Source of the DNA: Opitutia bacterium ISCC 52
Lineage (GTDB): Bacteria; Verrucomicrobiota; Verrucomicrobiia; Opitutales; UBA2995
Direction: 5' to 3'
DNA length: 64,000 nt
Assembly: GCA_014529675.2 (NCBI GenBank)
Contig: CP076040.1
Span: 2,623,894-2,687,893 of the forward strand
The notes beneath the pieces were generated by a model. The model was not told the DNA's origin. It saw only the letters and a program-made list of their open reading frames with translations, and searched no databases. A program made the translations under genes and the position numbers. Shown here in pieces: positions 36,731-45,190 of this stretch (within the stretch, counting starts at the first letter, position 1; each line of letters starts with the position of its first letter).

Positions 36731-37522
36731 ATGAATCGTCTACTACTAGCTCTTTTTCTTATGACTGTATCCTCCTCTCAAGCATTGGAACCTCTCATCG
36801 TCGCCCACCGAGGCGCGTCTAAAGATGCTCCTGAAAATACCTTACCCGCTTTCAAACTGGCCTGGGAACAAGGAGCGGATGCCATTGAAGGTGATTTCTT
36901 TCTGACTCGAGATGGCCATATCGTATGCATTCACGACAAGAACACGAAGAAACTCGCTGGCACAGAATTGATCGTTGCTGAATCTACTTTCTCAGAGCTC
37001 CAGGCATTAGACGTCGGCGCCTGGCATAGTCCCAAATACAAAGGCACACCCATCCCATTAATCTCAGACGTTTTTGCGACGGTTCCTGAAGGAAAAAAAA
37101 TCTACATTGAAGTGAAATGTGGCCCAGAGATTGCGCCTACCCTTTTAGAGGAGATCACTGCCTCTGGTCTGCAAGAGAATCAGATAGTCGTCATAGCCTT
37201 TGATGCCGAAGTCATCCGGGAAGTAAAACTTAAAGCCCCCCAATTCAAGGCCTGCTGGCTTTCAGGATTCGAACAACCACTAGTGGGCAGCATAAAGCCT
37301 ACTCCTTCCGAAGTGTTGGAAGTGCTCAAGGATATTGGAGCAGATGGATTCAGCTCGAGTAACAAGCACATTACTGGCGGCTATATAAAAACCATACTCG
37401 ATGCCGGCTACGAATACCATGTATGGACCGTCGATGATCCCAGCGAGGCAGAGCGCTTCAAAGACTGGGGAACGATGTCGATCACGACCAATGTGCCGGG
37501 GGTGATAAGGGAGCACCTATGA
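36731..37522 (+). CDS. Exported glycerophosphodiester phosphodiesterase
   Basis: Hydrolyses glycerophosphodiesters to alcohol and glycerol 3-phosphate. Start ATG 36731 gives a signal peptide (MNRLLLALFLMTVSSSQA); the frame is open 39 bp further. GDPD core: VAHRGASKDAPENTL (catalytic His and Glu), GDFFLTRDGHIVCIHD (metal Asp and second His), YIEVKCG (Glu-x-Lys), and HVWTVDDPSEAERF near the C-terminus. 263 residues, a single TIM-barrel domain. Periplasmic. Confidence 0.92.
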   Translation: MNRLLLALFLMTVSSSQALEPLIVAHRGASKDAPENTLPAFKLAWEQGADAIEGDFFLTRDGHIVCIHDKNTKKLAGTELIVAESTFSELQALDVGAWHSPKYKGTPIPLISDVFATVPEGKKIYIEVKCGPEIAPTLLEEITASGLQENQIVVIAFDAEVIREVKLKAPQFKACWLSGFEQPLVGSIKPTPSEVLEVLKDIGADGFSSSNKHITGGYIKTILDAGYEYHVWTVDDPSEAERFKDWGTMSITTNVPGVIREHL

Positions 37523-37569
37523 TCGGATTTTTGAACAAAAGCTTTGGTGATGGTTTTTTGAACAAAAGG

Positions 37570-38079
37570 TAACGAAGGAAACGAAGAAGCAGGTTTGGTA
37601 TCTTTTCAATTTATGTCACTGATTGGAACCTGGTAAAATTAATCTCCTTACCCCATCAATGAGTTTTATTTGGTGAAAATTTATGAGTAGCCCGACTCGG
37701 ACATCTAGCAACTTCATGTAGCTGAGTAACTGGGCTTGATGAATGGGCAGTAATTCTCTGACCGCCTTAACTTCGATCAAGAGGCAATCTTCCACAAGTA
37801 TATCGAAACGCAGTGGCTCATCAAAAATGAGTCCTTTGTACTCAACCTTAATATCCTTTTGGTTCGTAGCATCAATATCTCGAAGCTCCAACTCCCTCAT
37901 CAGGCAACGCTCATAAATACTTTCAATCAACCCAGGTCCTTTGTCTCGATGAACTTCAATAGCCCCTGAAATGACTTCTCGAGACAGCTTATCTGCTTTT
38001 TGAAATAAGGGATGCATGCAAGAATAATGATGGATAACGCGACAAAGATGAAGAACCAAATTCTTCGTTTCCTTCGTTA
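37570..38079. mobile_element. GxxExxY gene cassette bounded by perfect 19-bp inverted repeats
   Basis: TAACGAAGGAAACGAAGAA (37570-37588) and its exact reverse complement (38061-38079) bracket the GxxExxY gene; the match resumes weakly after a gap (TTTGGT on each inner side). Outside the left end TTTTTGAACAAAAG occurs twice (37528 and 37555). No transposase is inside. The layout suggests a non-autonomous mobile or exchangeable cassette. Confidence 0.5.
37616..38017 (-). CDS. GxxExxY family protein
   Basis: A 133-residue protein from ATG 38017 (the frame is open to 38059). The name-giving motif is GPGLIESIYE. A PD-(D/E)xK-like core is visible: FDILVEDCLLIEVKAV, with Asp, Glu and Lys spaced as in nuclease folds, then LLSYMKLLDVRVGLLINF. 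Function is unproven; the family occurs in many copies in some Planctomycetes and Verrucomicrobia. It is enclosed by inverted repeats, see the cassette entry. Confidence 0.88.
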   Translation of the reverse strand: MHPLFQKADKLSREVISGAIEVHRDKGPGLIESIYERCLMRELELRDIDATNQKDIKVEYKGLIFDEPLRFDILVEDCLLIEVKAVRELLPIHQAQLLSYMKLLDVRVGLLINFHQIKLIDGVRRLILPGSNQ

Positions 38080-38152
38080 ACTGTTATTCTGCGCTTCGCT
38101 TGGAGATGTGTCGCATTGCTCGGTACTGTTCAAAACTCCCTCTGCTCTTCCT

Positions 38153-39739
38153 CTACTCCCCAAACAAATCGATTGTCATTTGGTGGCCACCCTTGTAACG
38201 GATCGGCATGCTGAAGAAGAAAGAAGACCCGGCACCGGGCATGGAACGCACCCAGATATCGCCACCGTGCTGGGCGACGATTTTTTTGCAGATTGCCAAG
38301 CCCACACCCGTACCTGAGTTTTCACTACGTCGATCAATTCGGTGAAATATTTGAAACACAGCTTCAAAGTCTCTAGCCTCGATCCCAATACCATTGTCCT
38401 TCACCTCAAATACCCATTGATCATTTCGTTGTTCGACTGAGATGTGAATGGTCGGCTCGGCATGGTCGTTATACAAGATCCCGTTGGATATCAAATTCTG
38501 TAGTAGCTGACGCAAACGATCGTCATTACCCCAAACAATTGGCAATCTATCTACCGTAATGGACGCACCCGTTTTCTGCAGACTCAATTTAAGGTCCTTC
38601 TGAACGAGCTCAACCAGTTCATCCATTTTCAACTTACGGATAGGTTCGGAGCGAACCCCTACTCGCGAATATTCCAATAAATCACTAATCAGCACTTTCA
38701 TCCGACCAGCACCTTCCATGGCACCCGCCAGATGATTTTTCGAATCCCCCTGGAGTTCGGCTCCAAGTGTATCCTCCAAGGCGCTCAAGTGTCGCTGCAC
38801 TTTACGGAGAGGATCGTTTAAGTCCTGCGAGGCAATACGTGCAAACTCCTCCAATTCCTGATTCGAACGCTCCAGCTCACGCGATTGTTCTTTCAGGATC
38901 CGGTCTTTTTCACGATCCATGGTAACATCGTTTACATAAGCGATCACGTTTACCACACGTCCCCTGACATCCATGATAGGAATCAAGGTGTAAGCATACT
39001 CTTGATTTCCATCCGGTGTGGGAAAGCTCATCGATCCTCGATTCGTCTTCCCCGTTTTAAAGACCCTGGACGTATCAGCCATGAAAGGACCAAACACCTC
39101 TTCTGAGAGTTTTAAATTTTTCCAGGTTTTGCCTATAATATCAACAGGTCGCACACCAAAGTTGGTTGCCCCAGCCTGATTCGCATAAAGAAAGCGACCT
39201 TGGCTATCAAACATATACACAATGTTCGGAGATGCCGACAGCACCGTCTCCAGTGTTCTGCCTTGTTGCTGAATTTGACTACTGAGCTGTCGCAGCTTCT
39301 TCTCGTAGGTTTTACGAGAAGTGATGTCCGTGGAAATCCCGCAAACGGCATTCACCACACCCTGCTCGTCGCGAACAGGAAATTTCTCGGAAAGCAAGGT
39401 ATGCGGACCATCGGACATGGTCACAATCTCTTCGAACTGCTTGGCTGCTCCTTCTTTGACAACCACTTCATCATTGGCTGACTTTTGTTCGGCCTCCTCT
39501 TGATTGAAGCAGTGGTGAGCCGTCTTGCCTATCACCTGGGTGGGATCCATACCGACCCGTTTTCCAAAGTTTCGATTTACCAGCAGGTATTTTCCTTCGA
39601 GATCTTTCAGATAAATATCCGCAGGTGAATGATCGATGATCGATTGGAGCATTGCCCGATGGGTATCCAAATCGCAAAACAGCGGAGAATCCACCGAAAT
39701 GTATTCTGTTGAGTCGGAATTGTCAGAACTGGTCGCCAT
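38153..39739 (-). CDS. PAS-PAS histidine-kinase-like protein lacking the phosphoacceptor His
   Basis: About 528 residues from ATG 39739 (a longer start at 39814 is possible). Two PAS domains (IIDHSPADIYLKDLEGKYLL; VLSASPNIVYMFDSQGRFLY), a coiled coil, then a HisKA-like region reading EEFARIASQDLNDPLRKV, where phytochrome-type kinases have ASHDLQEPLR: His is replaced by Gln (codon CAG, plus-strand 38825-38827). The ATPase domain looks intact (LLQNLISNGILYN, EVKDNGIGIE, GTGVGLAICKKIV). Likely a pseudo-kinase or regulator of another kinase, unless a sequence error. No cognate regulator adjacent. Confidence 0.85.
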   Translation of the reverse strand: MATSSDNSDSTEYISVDSPLFCDLDTHRAMLQSIIDHSPADIYLKDLEGKYLLVNRNFGKRVGMDPTQVIGKTAHHCFNQEEAEQKSANDEVVVKEGAAKQFEEIVTMSDGPHTLLSEKFPVRDEQGVVNAVCGISTDITSRKTYEKKLRQLSSQIQQQGRTLETVLSASPNIVYMFDSQGRFLYANQAGATNFGVRPVDIIGKTWKNLKLSEEVFGPFMADTSRVFKTGKTNRGSMSFPTPDGNQEYAYTLIPIMDVRGRVVNVIAYVNDVTMDREKDRILKEQSRELERSNQELEEFARIASQDLNDPLRKVQRHLSALEDTLGAELQGDSKNHLAGAMEGAGRMKVLISDLLEYSRVGVRSEPIRKLKMDELVELVQKDLKLSLQKTGASITVDRLPIVWGNDDRLRQLLQNLISNGILYNDHAEPTIHISVEQRNDQWVFEVKDNGIGIEARDFEAVFQIFHRIDRRSENSGTGVGLAICKKIVAQHGGDIWVRSMPGAGSSFFFSMPIRYKGGHQMTIDLFGE

Positions 39740-39886
39740 GCAAGAAATGTAGGATTTGTCTAAAGTGAAATCATTGCAATCATCAGGCAAAGACAAAATG
39801 GATGTCGGCTGCATTTAATTGGATTACCAATTGTAGAACAGCACAACGCTACCGATGCCCCATGGTTATCGCTGCGACTCAACGAT

Positions 39887-40651
39887 CTAAGAATCCTGAG
39901 ATGCTTCCTCGTATCCACCCTTCGGCGCATCCATGTCCTCAAGAAATCGCTTGGCTAACAAGTGCCCCCGATTAGCCGTTTTCATCATCCACGTCAGGTA
40001 TAAGTCCTCATGATCAGCCTGACTCAATTGCCAGGGAATCTCACTCCCCTCCAATCGATTGCGAATAGAGCTCAAGGTTAAAGCTACGCTCACCGAGACA
40101 TTGAAGCTTTGCGTAAATCCATAGGAAGGAATTTGCACAAACACATCGGCAAGATCGTGCGCTTCCTCACTCAACCCCTGCTCCTCAGTTCCAAAACAAA
40201 TGGCTACTGGTTGTGAGAGATCCAATTCTTCAAGCGGGATACAACCCGGTCGCAGGGAAGTTGCTGCCACCTTGTAGCCCTGCTCCTTCATGGAAGTCAG
40301 CAGACGGGTTGTCTCACCGGCCTTTTTATTATGATGATGCAGACTCACCCACTTGCAGCCACCGACAGTCACGTCCGGATTAATATGGTAGTCGTTGTGC
40401 AACTCGATCACATGCAGGTCCTGAAAGCCAAAGCACTCAAAGGAACGAACAGCCGCTGCGGCATTGTGTGGTTGAAATACATTTTCCAGAACGAGCGCCA
40501 CATGCCGAGTTCTATGGCTCAACACCTCTTCCATCTGCTTTCGTTTCTCTGCCGTAACATAGGATTCCAAAAACTCTTTGAGAGCTTCCTTCTGCTCAGC
40601 TGTGAGCCCATCTACAAAGGATTGGAATTTCGGATCGTCTCTAGCACCCAT
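39887..40651 (-). CDS. TrmH-type (SpoU) tRNA/rRNA 2'-O-methyltransferase
   Basis: A 254-residue SPOUT enzyme that methylates ribose 2'-OH in tRNA or rRNA. Motif 1 is ENVFQPHNAAAAVRSFECFG, motif 2 AICFGTEEQGLS, motif 3 IPSYGFTQSFNVSVSVAL. An N-terminal helical region precedes the fold. Closest to TrmH (Gm18) by layout, but a 23S target cannot be excluded. Divergent from aroC. Confidence 0.88.
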   Translation of the reverse strand: MGARDDPKFQSFVDGLTAEQKEALKEFLESYVTAEKRKQMEEVLSHRTRHVALVLENVFQPHNAAAAVRSFECFGFQDLHVIELHNDYHINPDVTVGGCKWVSLHHHNKKAGETTRLLTSMKEQGYKVAATSLRPGCIPLEELDLSQPVAICFGTEEQGLSEEAHDLADVFVQIPSYGFTQSFNVSVSVALTLSSIRNRLEGSEIPWQLSQADHEDLYLTWMMKTANRGHLLAKRFLEDMDAPKGGYEEASQDS

Positions 40652-40760
40652 TTCACCATTCAGGTAAAAATATTCTAGCAGGTCAAAGGCTTCTACTTCG
40701 CAAATCCAGGCATTGACGCTTGGCTTCAGGCTCCCTTAAATCCCGAATAATTTTCCCAAC

Positions 40761-41861
40761 ATGAGTTCAAATTCATTCGGCAAACTGTTTACAATATCCA
40801 CCTGGGGCGAGAGCCACGGTGGCGGCATCGGCGTGGTTTTGGACGGCTGCCCGCCCAATCTACCCATCACAGAGGAAGAGATACAATTCGAGTTGGATAG
40901 ACGGCGTCCTGGACAAAGTGACATCACTACCCCGCGCAAAGAAACCGATGCGGTGTCTATCGTATCTGGCACCTACGAAGGCAAAACGCTGGGCACCCCC
41001 ATCGCCATGTACGTGCCCAATGGCGACCACCGCCCCGAAGCCTATGCGGAAATGAAGGAGAAATTTCGCCCTTCACACGCCGATTACACCTACCAAACCA
41101 AGTATGGTATTCGTAACCATGAAGGTGGAGGCCGAAGCTCGGCACGCGAAACCATCGGTCGTGTAGCCGCCGGAGCCATAGCCAAAAAGATTCTTTCCCT
41201 GACCGGCAATATTGAGCTGCGATCCTATGTTCAGACCGTACAGGATATCTCAATGTCGGACAACGATAGCTTCCCTAGCCTTGAGGACGTCGAAGCCAAT
41301 GCGGTCCGTTGTCCTCAAGGGAACACGGCTGAAAAAATGATCGCATTGATCAAAGCCGTTCGAAGCGAAGGCGATTCGATTGGAGGCATCATCGAAACTC
41401 GAGTGCGCAACCTTCCTGTCGGACTCGGCGAGCCCGTATTTGATCGCCTGGAAGCAGACCTTGCCAAGGCCATGCTTTCCCTTCCGGCAACCAAAGGATT
41501 TGAAGTAGGTAGTGGATTTTCAGGTACGCTACTCAAGGGAAGTGAACACAACGACCCATTTGAAAACCGGGATGGCCAAGTCCGTACCCAGACAAATCAC
41601 TCCGGTGGAGTCCAAGGAGGCATTAGCAACGGCGAAGAATTAATTTTCCGGGTAGCATTCAAACCAACAGCGACCATTCTCCAGCAACAGACAACGGTCG
41701 ACCAAGAAGGTCAGGACACCGAGCTCATTGGTCGTGGCCGCCATGACCCCTGCGTACTGCCACGTGCAGTTCCTATCGTCGAAGCCATGACTGCCTTAGT
41801 CTTGGTGGATCATTGGATGCGCGACTCTGCCCAGAATAAAACCTTTAATTTCGACGAATAG
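40761..41861 (+). CDS. aroC: Chorismate synthase
   Basis: Last shikimate-pathway step, EPSP to chorismate with reduced FMN. 366 residues. Signatures [52 protein letters not shown] and [17 protein letters not shown] are all complete. The stop overlaps the GTG of the next gene by one base. Confidence 0.97.
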   Translation: MSSNSFGKLFTISTWGESHGGGIGVVLDGCPPNLPITEEEIQFELDRRRPGQSDITTPRKETDAVSIVSGTYEGKTLGTPIAMYVPNGDHRPEAYAEMKEKFRPSHADYTYQTKYGIRNHEGGGRSSARETIGRVAAGAIAKKILSLTGNIELRSYVQTVQDISMSDNDSFPSLEDVEANAVRCPQGNTAEKMIALIKAVRSEGDSIGGIIETRVRNLPVGLGEPVFDRLEADLAKAMLSLPATKGFEVGSGFSGTLLKGSEHNDPFENRDGQVRTQTNHSGGVQGGISNGEELIFRVAFKPTATILQQQTTVDQEGQDTELIGRGRHDPCVLPRAVPIVEAMTALVLVDHWMRDSAQNKTFNFDE

Positions 41862-42589
41862 TGGCGGAATACGTCTATTTAATCCTGGGGTGCCAATCCT
41901 CAGGTCGACGCTATAATGTTTATGATCTGATCAAAGATCTGGCTACCGAATCGGATCCGTTCACGCTGCACATCGAAGAGCAGGAAAAGCCCAACGAGTG
42001 GGATGACAAACTTTCAGCCCTCAATCACGTAACAATTGAACCTTACAAAAGTGGAGTCAGTCAGATTACTACCGATCAAATAAATCCTCAGCACACCAAC
42101 CTCATTATTGCTCCCGGACTAGCAAACCCCGTCGATCAGTTTGAAGCCCTTAAAACGCTAGTAGAACAAAGTAGCTGCGAGCTCGGGCGGGTAATCTCGG
42201 TTGTTCAATGCGATCAGCTGGAAGCTCACAAAAAATTGCAGTCCTGGTATGACGCCTGCATCCATTTCTCAGACGTCTGCCTGATCAATCGAGGCGCCGA
42301 TACGACCAACCAATTCGTGCAGGACGTGATCGACCGGTACAAAGAGCAGCAATTCCCCTGCCTCTTCGAACAAGTTTTCAAAAAAGGCATTAAGAATCCC
42401 GGACTCATTCTAGAACCCCAAGCACGCCGCATCTCTCTCTACTTCGAACCAGAGGAAGATGCCTGGCTTGACGATGAAGACGACGAAGATTGGGAAGGCC
42501 CTACAGAAGATCCTTACATGGTACGCATTGCCAGTGGAAGTCGCGAAAAGTGGGTACCAGATGTGGCGGCTATTTTGGAGAACGAATAG
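41861..42589 (+). CDS. Unknown acidic protein with a P-loop-like N-terminus
   Basis: A 242-residue protein starting at GTG overlapping the aroC stop by one base. It opens YVYLILGCQSSGRRYNVYDL, like the first strand and phosphate loop of a CobW-type P-loop protein, but without the canonical GKT/S (GRR instead). Its C-terminal part is acidic (EPEEDAWLDDEDDEDWEG). No membrane part. Function not recognised; coupling to aroC may be only genomic convenience. Confidence 0.6.
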   Translation: MAEYVYLILGCQSSGRRYNVYDLIKDLATESDPFTLHIEEQEKPNEWDDKLSALNHVTIEPYKSGVSQITTDQINPQHTNLIIAPGLANPVDQFEALKTLVEQSSCELGRVISVVQCDQLEAHKKLQSWYDACIHFSDVCLINRGADTTNQFVQDVIDRYKEQQFPCLFEQVFKKGIKNPGLILEPQARRISLYFEPEEDAWLDDEDDEDWEGPTEDPYMVRIASGSREKWVPDVAAILENE

Positions 42590-42759
42590 AGCCTATAGTT
42601 AGGACCGTAAGGTGGCTTCTCAGGGTCGAAGGGATTAATATTTTCACCCTCGTCCCCTGTCCCACGCCCCTCGTCCCGTTAAGCTCATTTTGGACTTGGC
42701 AAAGCTAAGCAAGCTACCTTCAATTCTCGGTTCTTTAATCCTCATTCGAGGTACGATAT

Positions 42760-42844
42760 GCCCAGGTGGTGAAATTGGTAGACACGCATGATTCAGGTTC
42801 ATGTGCCGCGAGGTGTGGGGGTTCGAATCCCCCCTTGGGCACCA
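42760..42844 (+). tRNA. tRNA-Leu (anticodon CAG)
   Basis: Eighty-five bases including CCA. Acceptor GCCCAGG pairs with CTTGGGC; anticodon stem CATGA/TCATG, loop TTCAGGT with anticodon CAG; a class II long variable arm and the T-arm GGGGG-TTCGAAT-CCCCC follow. Confidence 0.95.
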
Positions 42845-42910
42845 TTTAAATCTATAATCGACTCATTTAAAATTACTTACATAAATGAGTTTTTCTTTAA
42901 TACAAATCCC

Positions 42911-43183
42911 CTAAAAAAGGTTCGGGTTTACTGAATTACTCCGAATCAGGTTTTGATAATGGTTGAATGCTTTGACCAATCGATCAGCTGCCTCAACTGA
43001 GTTGCATCTAAAACGAAGTGTTGAAATGTAAAATGGAGGACCATTAAAAGAAAAAATTATCCGAATAGCAGATTTAAGTACTGAGTAATCTCCAAAAGAG
43101 AAGCGCGAAGCAGGAAGACCTGATGTCATTTCCTCCCCCGTACAATACTTAAATACTAGTGCGTCCCTCCTCATGCCCTTCAT
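42911..43183 (-). CDS. Small hypothetical protein or gene remnant downstream of tRNA-Leu
   Basis: A 90-residue frame from ATG 43183 with mixed composition (ASRFSFGDYSVLKSAIR, FYISTLRFRCNSVEAADRL). The same frame is open about 85 bases further upstream, without a start, and reads like ordinary protein (SSHVAPRAPDVAYKEQA). That suggests the 5' end of a once longer gene is missing. Not recognised. Confidence 0.35.
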   Translation of the reverse strand: MKGMRRDALVFKYCTGEEMTSGLPASRFSFGDYSVLKSAIRIIFSFNGPPFYISTLRFRCNSVEAADRLVKAFNHYQNLIRSNSVNPNLF

Positions 43184-43298
43184 AGCCTGCTCTTTGTAGG
43201 CGACGTCGGGAGCTCTTGGAGCAACGTGGGAGGACCGTCCCCTTTCGGTTCGTCTGACGTCTTCTCATTTGGCGCTACTTTTAGCCGTTTTGAGGCAT

Positions 43299-43493
43299 TT
43301 AGAATTTGAACTCAGGGATCGGGGTTAAATACTGTTTTTTATGAACAGACGGAGCTTCCTTGAGCTCGCGCTGCTGCTTTAATAGAGCCAGCTCTTTGTC
43401 ATTGGCAGATTTGAGCGCTGAGGATTTCTCGGAAAGTGAGTCGGTCAACTCCTTGATTTGAATCTGGAAAGATTCACGAGCCTGCTCCTTCAA
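43299..43493 (-). pseudogene. Coiled-coil gene fragment
   Basis: A 64-residue frame from TTG 43493, in frame open to just after a TAG near 43535. The chain is helical and charged (RESFQIQIKELTDSLSEKS, NDKELALLKQQRELKE) with a PIPEFKF end; it looks like the C-terminal piece of a larger protein. The rest of 42845-43672 holds the preceding frame and an inverted repeat, and nothing else I can support. Confidence 0.35.
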
Positions 43494-43563
43494 AGTTGCT
43501 GAAGGAGGCGACAGAACTTCCTGGGCAACCGCCTACCGTTTCCTTCAAGACGGGTTGGATATC

Positions 43564-43619
43564 CGTACGTCATGCAACGGATACATACTTTTTGCATGGC
43601 CAGGACTTAGGACGTACGT
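43564..43619. promoter_or_regulatory. Long inverted repeat upstream of the sugar symporter gene
   Basis: CGTACGTCATGCAA (43564-43577) is mirrored by TTGCATG (43592-43598) and, after a 13-base interruption, ACGTACG (43612-43618). An overlapping ATCCGT/ACGGAT pair is also present (43561-43566, 43577-43582). It lies about 55 bases before the ATG of the symporter and is a plausible operator. Confidence 0.4.
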
Positions 43620-43672
43620 TGAACTAGTCCTCATCTCAATTACCAACTGTATTAACCGCGCCTTCTTACTCC

Positions 43673-45109
43673 ATGTCCTCTGACAATGAATCTGTAGCCA
43701 ACTCAAATTCAGAAAAAGTCTCCGTTGAGCAAAAGCTATCCTTTGGTTTAGGAGCCTTACCTCATGAGTTCGTAGTCACGGGCATCAAACACCTGGGAAA
43801 TCCGATCTTTAACATCACGTTTTTGCTCCATACCAATTTCCTCGGGGCAGTCTTCATCATCATTCGGATTTTCGACGCTTTTACGGATCCTTTTATAGGA
43901 AATCTCAGTGACAATTGGCGTTCGAAATGGGGTCGCCGGAAGCCCTTCATTCTATTTGGTGCGGCAGGGTCCGCCTTGACCTTCACATTTATCTGGTGGG
44001 TTCCCAAGAGCCTCTATGGCACCGCCTGGCCGCTGTTCTGGTATTTCCTGATCATGGCAGTCATTCACTACGCATTCGTGACCTGTTTTCAGGTTCCTTA
44101 CAATGCCTTGGGCTATGAGATGACCACCGGTTACCATGAGCGTACTCGCGTCTTCGCTTACCGGGCATTTTTTGCAGCCATCGCGAAGTTGATCCTCCCA
44201 TGGCTATTCTGGCTCAGCCTGCATCCCATTTTTGGCGGAGATGCCGCAGTAGGCGTGAAATGGGTTGGAGCCGCTTCAGGAATCTTAATACTGATTACCA
44301 TTCTACCAGCCCTTACAAAGGTCAAAGAAGGGAGTATCGAAAAAGCCAAAAACCAGGCCCGTATCAATCTGCTTAAAGCAATTGGTATGACGTTTAAAAA
44401 CAAGCCTTTCAAGATCTTGGTGTTTCTAACATTCGTAACTATCTTTGGAAACAACTTCGGTATGGCCCTCGGCTTCTATGTAAACATCTACTATGTCTTT
44501 GATGGGGTGAAAGAAGATGGCGCATATCTGGTAGGCCTTGGAACTACGGTCGGAACCATAGTCTCCTTCATCTCCATCCCACTACTTACTATTTTATCTA
44601 CCCGAATTGGGAAAATAAAAATGCTGGGCTTCTGCATCGCAATGCAGGGAATTGGCTCCTTGCTCGCATGGTGGTGCTTCACTCCGAATCACCCGTATCT
44701 ACAATTGGTAACCTACCCATTTTTGGTGATGGGCGACATGGGCTTCTGGTTGTTCGTCACGTCCATGAAAGCCGATATCTGCGATTGGGACGAATGGAAA
44801 ACCGGGCTTCGACGAGAGGGCATGTACGGTGCATCCACCGGTTGGTTCCAGAAGATGAGTCAGGCCGTTACATTCGGTGGGGCCAGTTTTATTCTGTCGC
44901 TCATAGCGTTCGACGCGGCCCTGGGTGGCAACCAAACAGAATCGACGATTTTTTGGATGCGTTTCGTCTATGCATTCCTTCCAACTTTATTGGCCGTGCT
45001 GGGCATAATAGCCTTATTTTACTATCCAATGAATGAAAAGAAAGCTACCGAAATCCAGGCTGAGCTAAGGGAGCGCCGTGAAAAGACTGAAAGTATTCCT
45101 GAGGCGTAG
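43673..45109 (+). CDS. GPH-family sugar:cation symporter (MFS)
   Basis: A 478-residue inner-membrane protein with about 12 hydrophobic helices, of the glycoside-pentoside-hexuronide family. Family markers: DAFTDPFIGNLSDNWRSKWG (the conserved cation-site Asp region), GRRKPFILFG, and QVPYNALGYEMTTGYHERT. It would import an oligosaccharide or uronide with Na+ or H+. The gene downstream encodes a TIM-barrel sugar isomerase, and the sulfatase/glycosidase genes follow, so a product of extracellular polysaccharide breakdown is the likely cargo (inference). Confidence 0.9.
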   Translation: MSSDNESVANSNSEKVSVEQKLSFGLGALPHEFVVTGIKHLGNPIFNITFLLHTNFLGAVFIIIRIFDAFTDPFIGNLSDNWRSKWGRRKPFILFGAAGSALTFTFIWWVPKSLYGTAWPLFWYFLIMAVIHYAFVTCFQVPYNALGYEMTTGYHERTRVFAYRAFFAAIAKLILPWLFWLSLHPIFGGDAAVGVKWVGAASGILILITILPALTKVKEGSIEKAKNQARINLLKAIGMTFKNKPFKILVFLTFVTIFGNNFGMALGFYVNIYYVFDGVKEDGAYLVGLGTTVGTIVSFISIPLLTILSTRIGKIKMLGFCIAMQGIGSLLAWWCFTPNHPYLQLVTYPFLVMGDMGFWLFVTSMKADICDWDEWKTGLRREGMYGASTGWFQKMSQAVTFGGASFILSLIAFDAALGGNQTESTIFWMRFVYAFLPTLLAVLGIIALFYYPMNEKKATEIQAELRERREKTESIPEA

Positions 45110-45151
45110 TTAATAAAAAGACTCGAAGTTGGCACTTTTTCGGTCAATGAA

Positions 45152-45166
45152 TGTTCTAATAGAACA
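45152..45166. promoter_or_regulatory. Fifteen-base palindrome TGTTCTA-A-TAGAACA before the isomerase gene
   Basis: A perfect inverted repeat of two seven-base arms around one A, ending 24 bases upstream of ATG 45191. Position and symmetry suggest a dimeric repressor site for the isomerase gene. Confidence 0.5.
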
Positions 45167-45190
45167 CACTAAACCCGTTTACCAACCATC

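Noticed and set aside
44668-45036. 122-codon frame in the symporter gene
   Set aside because: Different frame of a well-supported membrane transporter; no independent evidence.
45152-45166. The palindrome as a LexA box
   Set aside because: Half-sites TGTTC/GAACA are suggestive, but the spacing is five and the downstream gene is a sugar isomerase, so only a generic operator is claimed.
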